Assembly (NCBI RefSeq): GCF_024970185.1
Contig: NZ_CP103965.1
Coordinates: 2,848,001 to 2,912,000, forward strand
Direction of reading: 5' to 3'
From: Pseudomonas sp. N3-W
GTDB taxonomy: Bacteria; Pseudomonadota; Gammaproteobacteria; Pseudomonadales; Pseudomonadaceae
DNA length: 64,000 nucleotides
Each line of letters starts with the position of its first letter. The first letter of the stretch is position 1. The notes below the pieces were generated by a model. That model was not told where the DNA came from. It did no database searches and saw only the letters and a list, made by a program, of their open reading frames with translations. The position numbers and the translations under genes are program-made. Positions 61,801 to 64,000 of this stretch are shown in pieces.

Positions 61801-64000
61801 ACTGGCCGCTGTGGCTCGAAGGTGGCCTGCACATGAGCGACACGGCGCGGCGCCTGCTGGCGCAACGCACCGGCATCGAAGCGATGGCCAGCGCCACCGG
61901 CATTCAGGCGTTTTATCAGGCGTTGCACAGTGATGAAGACCAGGTGATGGTGCTGGCCGGCGACACCGAAAAACTGGCCGCGCTGCTCAGCGATGAACCG
62001 GCTCCTGTTGTGGAGGCGGCACCTGTAGACGGTGAACACCTGCTGGCCTGGCTGCGTCAGTTGCTGGCCAAGACGGTGAAGATCGCCCCGTCACGACTGG
62101 ATAACGACGTGCCGTTCGAGCAGTACGGCATCGATTCGCTGATGATCATGGAGATGACCGCCGCCCTGGAAAAACGCTTCGGCGCGTTGTCCAAAACCCT
62201 GTTTTTCCAATACCCGAGCCTGCAAGGGCTGGCCGACCACCTGGCCACGCGACAGCCGCGAAAATCCACGCAGGAGCCATTGATAGCGCAACTGCGAGCC
62301 CTGCTGGCCACTGCCTTGAGCATACCGGCGGAGCAACTCGATGATCAGCAGTGTTTCGAAGACTACGGCATTGACTCGTTGCAGATCCTCGACCTCACGC
62401 GCCGCCTCGAACAACGTTTCGGCGCGCTATCACCGGCGCTGCTGTTCGAGCATTCCAGCCTCCGGGCCCTGGCGAATCATCTGGCATCCAGAGACGCCAC
62501 AGCGGCGGCCGAACCGGTCGCCGCCACCCGCGATCAACAGCGCCGGCTGTTCGACCACGCTGCGCCCGTTCGCCAGCCGACCGCGCCACAGCGCGACGAT
62601 GTCGCGATCATCGGCATCGCCGGGCGCTACCCGGACGCCGACAACCTCGACGCCTTCTGGCACAACCTCAGCCAGGGTAAAAACAGCATCGGCGAAATCC
62701 CGCCCGAGCGCTGGGACTGGCGCGACTACTACAGCCCCCACCGCAGCGATAGCGGGGTGCACAACAGCAAGTGGGGCGGCTTTATTGACGGCATCGATCA
62801 GTTCGATCCGCTGTTCTTCAATATTTCGCCGCTGGAAGCCGAGCTGATCGACCCGCAGGAACGGCTGTTCCTGCAAACCGCCTGGGCGGCCATGGAAGAC
62901 GCCGGCTACAGCCGCCAGCTGGGTGCCGATCAGTCAGAAAAGGCCCGGCAGGTCGGTGTCTATGCCGGGGTGATGTACAGCGAATACCAACTGCTGGGCG
63001 CCGAAGCCAGCCTGCGCGGCGAGCGCATGGGCTTTGCCGGCTCCAGCGCGAGCATCGCCAACCGGGTGTCGTTCTGCCTCAACCTGCAAGGCCCGAGCCT
63101 GTCGCTCGATTCGATGTGCTCCAGTTCACTGACCGCCCTCCATCTGGCCTGCCAGGACCTGCACAGTGGCCGTACCGCGATGGCCATTGCCGGTGGCGTC
63201 AACCTGACGTTGCACCCCAACAAATACCTGATGCTCAGTAGCGGCCAGTTCATTTCCAACCAGGGCCAGTGCGCCAGCTTTGGTGAAGGCGGTGACGGCT
63301 ATGTGCCGGGCGAGGGCGTGGGCGTGGTGATCCTCAAGCGCCTGGCGGATGCCGAGCGCGATGGCGATCAGATTTACGGCCTGATCAAGGGCAGCTACCT
63401 CAACCACGGCGGCAAGAACACCGGCTACAGCGTGCCCGATCCACGGGCGCAGCAGGCCGCGATCAGCGGCGCGCTCAAGGATGCGCAGGTGGATCCGGCG
63501 ACCATCAGCTACATCGAGGCCCACGGCACCGGCACCCGTCTGGGCGACCCGATCGAAATCGCCGGCCTGGCCAATGCCCTGGGTGAGCGCACGCCGGCGC
63601 AGACCTGCTGGATCGGTTCGGTGAAATCCAACATCGGTCACTGCGAAGCGGCAGCCGGCATCGCCGGCCTGACCAAGGTGCTGTTGCAGCTCAAACACGG
63701 GCAGATCGTGCCGTCGCTGCATTCGCGCACGCTCAACCCCTTTATCGATTTTGCCGCGACCCCGTTCGAGGTCAACCAGCACTTGCGCGACTGGCCGCAG
63801 CCGTTGCAGGGCGGTAAGCCGATGCCGCGCATCGCCGGGATTTCCTCGTTCGGCGCGGGCGGCTCCAACGCTCACCTGATCGTTGCGCAGTACGCGCAGG
63901 CCAAGCCTTTACCCGGTCATGACGGCAAACCCGAAATGATTCTGCTGTCTGCCCGCGAGCCCGAGCAATTGCGCCAGATCGCCAGCCGTTTGCTCGCCAG
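46803..64000 (+). CDS. Giant hybrid NRPS / trans-AT polyketide synthase (N-terminal part, runs off the window)
   Basis: An uninterrupted frame of 5,732 codons with no stop before the window edge. The start is GTG 46803, with AGGGAAG at 46789-46795; no ATG lies in frame nearby. Domain order: A-PCP-Ox, KS0-ACP, KS-DH-KR-MT-ACP, KS-DH-KR-ACP-ACP, KS. No AT domain occurs; each full KS is followed by the short KS-AT adapter ending in a LPGYPFARER-type motif, as in trans-AT synthases. An acyltransferase must be encoded elsewhere. Expected partial product: a serine-derived oxidised starter, a unit that is C-methylated and reduced (and probably dehydrated), then a reduced and probably dehydrated unit. 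Codon use is Pseudomonas-like and GC-rich. The compound is not identified. Confidence 0.97.
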   Translation, partial: MSDNNSTNDGPQSTPPAALPGDRIQERAIIAGWNDTHHEYPLEQCLQQLIEQQVERSPDALAVRFDDQRLSFCQLNRRANRLAHYLRELGIGPDSLVGVQMERSLELMIALLAILKAGGAYLPLDPAYPEERLALIIEDASVSVVLTQQRFEPRLKAHDVAVLCLDDPANDVLHENDANPASINRPDDLAYVIYTSGSTGRPKGCMLPHKAICNRLLWMRRHYAVGPADRILQKTPFTFDVSVWELFLPLLSGACLVMARPEGHKDAHYLVEIIKAQRITICHFVPSMLRFFLKHPAVGECRSLSKVFVSGEALTHDLLLQCRARLSAQLHNLYGPTEAAVDVTWWLAEPREDQRVPIGRPIDNIQIHILDAGSNPVPIGQTGELCIGGVGLARGYLNRPELTAEKFIHDPFSTEPDARLYRTGDEARFLDNGEIEVLGRFDSQVKLRGFRIELGEIENTLKSHPSISDAVVLVKDPGSEDPKLVAYVVAEGLDKKAIRDFVKSRLPEYMTPNLVQFVEQIPVTPHGKADRQALLAGDGASSASSRVPAVDVEALSAWLQQYFVEALGVDELAADDDLFDQGATSFTLVQAVHSIHQQYQVTLPVEMFLEQPTIAAVMAFILEAKGVTPDQAPLLEAAPPPQPTAHELIRLERVRFDPRAYQRTDDASPASLERLGCLLSLLREVALEGEGKYLYSSAGGLNAIQCHVYVAEGRIEGLPGGAWYYQPRLNRLLPVSVPASLDPQALRAEQRAQLAEAGFVLFLVAETAAITPLYNHAAPTLLVLEAGYIEQLLLSRQADFDIALTPAYGVDVATIAGMFKLQPSHRVLHCLIEGAAPAVLTGQPGPLFADFLAENNNGFDLPGKEALEQLHRQQRQLRHDLPEQGDSVIELPAAPISDDALRLRAAKRQYAGEPVSVAQLSRLLSLLKAGPGSGQLYNTDAALDLKIYLHLAGPIEPGQQQSPPPGIYRYHRDSHSLSRIGEGDPLAFNGSYTPFNRKHAQQARLRIFIIAGRSAVYGDESRYFNLLQAGRIGQLLLEKQTEFGIGLCPIGSMYFDKIRSAFDLEEGDELLHSFVGGSVSQVLPVGWPRLELHSGSPVAAEPVSDGALAIIGLSGRYPGAANAQELWQNLSAGRSAINTVSRESLLYGDDISADSTQWAVGALADKQLFDPLLFKITPAEAKTLDPQERLFLQTVWHCLENSGYTAAGLRRKAERVGVFVGAMWGDYQHHQPGEHGERTTSFLSAIANRVSFFNDFNGPSVAFDTSCSSAMTALHFACSSIRQGECQAAIVGGVNLISHPSHLELLTSLELLSGDGQSHPFGLNANGWVAGEGVGALLIRPLADARRDGDQILGVIRTTAISHSGKTFRYGTPSADSHAASMRRVLQQAGLPAEAIGYVEAAAPGASLADGAEFAAINKVFGSRLGDTPLKVGSIKANIGHLESASALSQITKVLMQFKHRQIAPTLGCNPLSPLVGLENSHLAIVDTLSEWQGPQRALINAFGASGSGGHLILEAPPEQAAPLPAVGPWLFPFSAASREQLVQLVRAFADDLQARRLGDASLGDISHTLCVGRVALSHRLALVADSEAELLTLLDDGQPALQGTLARAAQPAAVEQDLRGLDRHALNAIASRWVAGETDLAEIARHDARRVALTAYPFATVDCHIAASIRDEAGQSPAQDETLQAALEGYLKQHFSSVSAIPQSSLDSLETFDRYGLTSLMITALNQRLVQAFGELPSTLFFEHQSISALAAWFAAKQPLRSRQLLGVQAPAKQTAQIARAAQRPETSRRQERDEPIAIIGLAGRFPGAPDVDSFWDNLKNGVDSISEIPAERWQHQHYYSRDRSLKGKINTQWGGFIDGVDRFDPLFFNISPRDAERMDPQERIFLETAWHTLEDAGYDRAALQRHYQGNMGVFVGVMHGEYLLYTRSAAADCTDDAVDSSFGSIANRVSYVFDCNGPSMAIDTICSSSLTALHLAVESLKRGECRVALAGGVNLSLHPNKYFIQSQLTMSSTDGRCRSFGEGGDGFVPGEGAGAVLLKPLAQAQADGDNIYGVIRATSVNHNGKTHGYTVPSPNAQGAMIAESLQKAGMNPRELSYIEAHGTGTALGDPIEISGLQQGFARRSAALGSEPASAQQCALGSAKSNIGHLESAAGIAGIAKVLLQLKHRQLVPSLHSSRLNPGISFSDSPFYIPQQLQAWHRPLLNLDGREREYPLAASVSSFGSGGSNGHVIIAQYLAPERDEALVGQPVIIVLSARTPAQLQQQVERLQQFLQRRDLESELPRLADLAFTLQQGREALEYRLAFSVVSISELQERLTQSLAQLLKAPEHFGCFDGLHLGRVQDNKAAMAVLAHDEDMATTLAAWAEKGKYQKLLELWVKGLSFDWALPGISMGVARRISLPGYPFARERTWVSGDFHFPPQAEQLGEARLHPLLHRNVSDLSQQKFSSVFSGHEFFLRDHRVRNQKVLPGVAYLEMAREAISRSLGELATSGTVSLCNLVWSQPLMLSEQGDAPASVDIHINSVEPQRLTFEIREQHPQTLCCQGEAMLLQHALEPTASLASLQAAINGHRLDAEALYRVFDSIDIHYGPSHRAVRELRIDGGQLLARIELPQSLSAGHTQFILHPSLMDGALQSTVGLLVADQLDQGAAPQLGQTWVPFALARLQLSGAALGEQVWAWVRPGAENAEAGQSVFDLDIYNRQGEHCVALRGFVLREMTAPSPLEVMLDDRPQTDCYLLEKWRRVSPQPVLTSSARLLLIANDAQGQQQLTARYPQAVSLLLDGSESIETLTGLLREAGSIEHLLWLAPTASVEDASADGMLNAQQAGVLSCFRLIKALLALARDQQPLAWTVITRATLTVFSEASALHQAATEPVAPAHASVHGLIGVMAKEYSHWQVRLVDLPAGDSWPSLDPLSLPADPCGDALACRDDVWYRQSLVPCVVPTEAAADSLYRDGGVYLVVGGAGGIGRLWSEHLIRSRGAQVIWLGRRERDSQIDAAISELARFGPAPRYISADAGNHAALQQAVTHVLAEHGRIHGVIHAAIQLEDQSLARMDALKFAAGLAAKIDVCARLAEVFEHQPLDFMLFFSSLQSFTKSAGQSNYAAGCTFKNAFGHYLAQQRSYPVKVINWGYWGEVGSVASDDYRRRMAEVGLGSINGEQAMSALETLLGATDDGAPLSQLTFLRTSQRLSDTFNHLALAQHPAGPFAEYGEMRLPAYPSLISRMQKNLRVDNQPVRSAIAPVQAHKAAIDDLQVRLLFAQLQQLGWFSREHESVAEMTQRSGLLPLYQRWLDKSLEALAQRGYVQLQGDTCLVTHPQPLALEALWHEWDAQKPVWLEHPGLKAETLLAEATLRVLPHILDGRIAATDILFPDASMSRVEGIYKHNPVSDFFNEVLLDAMLEFVRGRLEQAPQTPIRILEIGAGTGGTSARAFEKLRPYQAQIAEYCYTDVSQAFLQHARQVYGPHTPYLSYQLFDVDKPLAAQGIKPGAYDLVIATNVLHATQDLRRTMKNAKAALKHNGLVLINEIARNGLFTHLTFGLLKGWWLFDDQELRLPGGPALAPRQWKQVLESEGYRQVYFPALADHDLGQQIVIAQSNGMVWQDRSDKVEPARMAPVIRAKVAAQTARAPQPRVIAAPMAEVSSAQLKTETVRYLKQIIGGLFKIAPEQIDAREALETYGIDSILVVQLTNLLRDKLAGISSTLFFEYQTVEALADHFVATQTDRLKTLLGLDQTTAVVPPPAVENVEPLFAPGKSRFSAKAADNTPAMARSSDVAIVGLAGRYANSDNVRELWQHLKNAENCIDEVPADRWDWRQYFDQAPGTAGRIYTPWGGFIREIDKFDPLFFHLSPREALKMDPQERLFLEEAYHCISDAGYTPARLAEQHRVGVFVGVMNGTYARQSTYWSVANRVSYQFNFQGPSLAVDTACSSSITAIHLALESLHSGVSDCVLVGGVNLVVDPVHYMGLSEMKMLSPGRQCKAFGADADGFVGGEGVGALLLKPLAQAEADGDRIYGVIKGSMINAGGKTNGYTVPNPLAQSRLVVDSLARAGVDARAVSYVEAHGTGTALGDPIEIAGLARAFNNGVPTPVGQYCAIGSVKSNIGHCESAAGIAGITKVLLQLQHRQLVPSLHAEALNPEIDFANSPFAVQQSLADWSRPQVLIDGALQTFKRIATVSSFGAGGANAHVVIEEYEDHRERPAIAVNEQQPAIILLSAKAREQLLQQASLLLDALAQDALGDTDLPALAFTLQVAREAMEHRHGWVISSMAQLKTRLREFIDNGGAQARGRLKPDAQAPSTDIGGWMERGEQQPLLDAWHDGAIVDWRLMYPQGTPAPLSLPGYPFARERYWREPQQAVESAIANEQRLHPLLHRNVSDLRGLRYLTRFSGDESVLAEHQVNGQGVLPGAAMIAMIHAALTDALGGTMPAGRALLIRNLAWLQPFSVDAANNGELFLELSVQTEGDYRIGICSYDRAGQLQLHCRALALTAVVPAARLDFNPVGAQTVDVEACYQRFAAMGIDYGVGHRRLLSLLRRDDQALARVSLQAPALNAGFALHPALLDAAMQGVMALLFDELGERPALLLPEGLGECVLFADCPATLQVQIRSAGTTPGGYRFDLALFDDHGQCCALLNRLSFKTVSAQGLGASSALLCHQQWLDGQSVGATAAPGPVQVLLTHGLCDLVEPLQARGISSFMLPESDYQHAALALAEQLKSLLRSGQSCLIQLLIPADDPHGYRGLGGLLCSVSREQPALISQLIEVAPGLDTQQLLTQLSAEAADPGERQLRYLLDAGTLRRQQLSWRHQPLDHAPAPWRAEGVYLITGGLGGVGTVMARAIIAVAPQARVVLCGRTPADAPSVIDKLAHLGAGVDYRAVELADADQVQRLIADVVSRHGALHGIIHCAGITRDALLADKTGDDFAAVFAAKVEGVHHLDRFSAGLALDFLVLYSSIASVLGNAGQSDYAAANGYLDAFASLRNQQVAAGTRHGRTLSINWPLWLEGGLHMSDTARRLLAQRTGIEAMASATGIQAFYQALHSDEDQVMVLAGDTEKLAALLSDEPAPVVEAAPVDGEHLLAWLRQLLAKTVKIAPSRLDNDVPFEQYGIDSLMIMEMTAALEKRFGALSKTLFFQYPSLQGLADHLATRQPRKSTQEPLIAQLRALLATALSIPAEQLDDQQCFEDYGIDSLQILDLTRRLEQRFGALSPALLFEHSSLRALANHLASRDATAAAEPVAATRDQQRRLFDHAAPVRQPTAPQRDDVAIIGIAGRYPDADNLDAFWHNLSQGKNSIGEIPPERWDWRDYYSPHRSDSGVHNSKWGGFIDGIDQFDPLFFNISPLEAELIDPQERLFLQTAWAAMEDAGYSRQLGADQSEKARQVGVYAGVMYSEYQLLGAEASLRGERMGFAGSSASIANRVSFCLNLQGPSLSLDSMCSSSLTALHLACQDLHSGRTAMAIAGGVNLTLHPNKYLMLSSGQFISNQGQCASFGEGGDGYVPGEGVGVVILKRLADAERDGDQIYGLIKGSYLNHGGKNTGYSVPDPRAQQAAISGALKDAQVDPATISYIEAHGTGTRLGDPIEIAGLANALGERTPAQTCWIGSVKSNIGHCEAAAGIAGLTKVLLQLKHGQIVPSLHSRTLNPFIDFAATPFEVNQHLRDWPQPLQGGKPMPRIAGISSFGAGGSNAHLIVAQYAQAKPLPGHDGKPEMILLSAREPEQLRQIASRLLA
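46920..48440 (+). other. PKS: adenylation domain, predicted serine-specific
   Basis: Core motifs A3 (YTSGSTGRPKG), A4 (FTFDVSVWELF), A5 (NLYGPTEAAVDVT), A7 (YRTGDEARF), A8 (GRFDSQVKLRGFRIELGEIE) and A10 (TPHGKADRQAL) are all intact. Reading the specificity residues by alignment to GrsA gives D, V, W, H, F, S, L, V, D plus the invariant Lys. This is the classic L-serine code, also supported by the EntF-like HFVPSML segment. No condensation or cyclisation domain precedes it, so it starts the chain. Confidence 0.9.
48450..48680 (+). other. PKS: peptidyl carrier domain
   Basis: A carrier fold with phosphopantetheine Ser585 in DLFDQGATSFTLVQ (codon 48555-48557). The usual GGxS is GATS. It carries the seryl starter. 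Confidence 0.88.
48735..50090 (+). other. PKS: nitroreductase-like oxidase (Ox, SagB/McbC-related, FMN)
   Basis: About 450 residues with two nitroreductase-fold halves, as in BlmIII-type Ox domains. First half: KYLYSSAGGLNAIQCHVYV then GAWYYQPRLNRLLPV and AGFVLFLVAETAAITPLY. Second half: RAAKRQYAGEP, then KIYLHLAGPIEPG, GIYRYHRDSHSL and YFNLLQAGRIGQLLLEKQTEFGIGLCPIG. These enzymes use FMN to oxidise thiazolines, oxazolines or carrier-bound amino acids. With no cyclisation domain here, the substrate is probably seryl-PCP itself; that is inference. Confidence 0.85.
50115..52090 (+). other. PKS: non-elongating ketosynthase (KS0) and carrier domain
   Basis: The KS keeps the nucleophile Cys1267 (DTSCSSAM) and the second His (KANIGHLES). 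The HGTGT motif is replaced by AAPGA, so the first catalytic His (residue 1402) is Ala. Loss of this His is the mark of non-elongating KS0 domains that only pass the chain on. The following ACP (Ser in YGLTSLM, codon 51960-51962) has no modifying domains. Confidence 0.88.
52185..57990 (+). other. PKS module: KS-DH-KR-MT-ACP
   Basis: KS with Cys1968 (DTICSSSL), EAHGTGT and SNIGHLES intact. DH at about 54090-54960 has its His in DHRVRNQKVLP (Gly of the usual HxxxGxxxxP is Asn) and the Asp in LMDGALQS. KR at about 55670-56250 has VGGAGGIG and the FFSS / NYAAG catalytic Ser-Tyr, with LED at the B-type position. The C-methyltransferase at about 56570-57640 has ILEIGAGTGGTS and VIATNVLHAT. The ACP is YGIDSIL. 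Predicted output: alpha-methyl, reduced, probably dehydrated; the DH substitution leaves dehydration less certain. Confidence 0.88.
58130..62490 (+). other. PKS module: KS-DH-KR-ACP-ACP
   Basis: KS with Cys3933 (DTACSSSI), EAHGTGT and SNIGHCES. DH at about 59895-60740 has intact HQVNGQGVLP and LLDAAMQG. KR at about 61260-61880 has TGGLGGVG, YSSIAS and DYAAANGYLDAFA, with an Asp at the B-type position (TRDALL). Tandem ACPs near 62040-62250 and 62280-62480 each carry YGIDSL. Tandem carriers usually raise flux. Predicted output: an alpha,beta-unsaturated unit. Confidence 0.9.
62595..63895 (+). other. PKS: fourth ketosynthase, module cut by the window edge
   Basis: Intact KS: Cys5439 (DSMCSSSL), EAHGTGT and SNIGHCEA. 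The KS-AT adapter begins (PEMILLSAREPEQLRQ) and the window ends, so the rest of this module is unseen. Confidence 0.93.

Noticed and set aside
1..64000. Search for tRNA genes, rRNA, CRISPR arrays, insertion sequences and attachment repeats at the T3SS boundaries.
   Set aside because: None was recognised by eye. Short tRNA-adjacent repeats cannot be excluded without a computed search.

Overview
The window looks like the chromosome of a fluorescent-group Pseudomonas. The evidence is GC-rich coding, REP/REPIN palindromes of the GTGGGAGCGAGC / GTGGCGAGGGAGC type, a Pseudomonas-style hydroxyproline catabolic cluster and an RlhA-type U32 protein. No tRNA, rRNA, CRISPR array or insertion sequence was recognised.

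Layout. (1) 1-4075: accessory genes. These are the tail of an unknown gene, a 440-aa protein with two CxxC pairs, an AT-rich DUF2971 protein, and a lipoprotein with an alpha/beta-hydrolase fold whose nucleophile serine is replaced by Asp. (2) 4150-33633: a complete type III secretion system (T3SS) of the Salmonella SPI-2 (Ssa/Sse) family, about 29 kb. One block on the minus strand (27635 to 23718) carries needle sctF, ssaH-like, sctI, sctJ, sctK, sctL and sctW. A second minus block (13619 to 4488) carries ssaM-like, sctV, N, O, P, Q, R, S, T, U and a lytic transglycosylase. Joined end to end they reproduce the SPI-2 ssaG-to-ssaU gene order. Between them lie an SsrA/SsrB-like two-component pair, an ssaB-C-D-E operon, and two probable effectors: a TcdA/TcdB-type DXD glycosyltransferase and an ExoY-type nucleotidyl cyclase. 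An AraC regulator heads the needle operon. The divergent operon (28615-33539) encodes two SseB/EspA-like proteins, an SseA-like chaperone, an SscA-like chaperone, the SseC- and SseD-like translocators and an SseE-like protein.

(3) 33861-41432: trans-4-hydroxy-L-proline catabolism on the minus strand (transporter, 2-epimerase, deaminase, semialdehyde dehydrogenase, D-hydroxyproline oxidase), divergent from a PAS-AraC activator. (4) 41446-45906: a REPIN, a RidA-family protein, rlhA and an exported M20 dipeptidase. (5) 45907-46802: about 0.9 kb without a convincing gene. (6) 46803 to the window edge: the first 5,732 codons of one giant hybrid NRPS/trans-AT PKS. Its order is A(Ser)-PCP-Ox-KS0-ACP-KS-DH-KR-MT-ACP-KS-DH-KR-ACP-ACP-KS..., with no acyltransferase domain.

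The genes form three functional units: a host-cell-directed injection device with its own regulators, chaperones and effectors; a pathway using hydroxyproline, an amino acid abundant in plant cell-wall extensins and animal collagen; and an assembly line for an unidentified polyketide that appears to start from oxidised serine. The best candidates for undescribed biology are the rearranged SPI-2-type T3SS with its ExoY-like and Tcd-like cargo, and the serine-oxidase-KS0 start of the PKS. All assignments come from reading motifs and comparing with remembered family sequences; no search was run.
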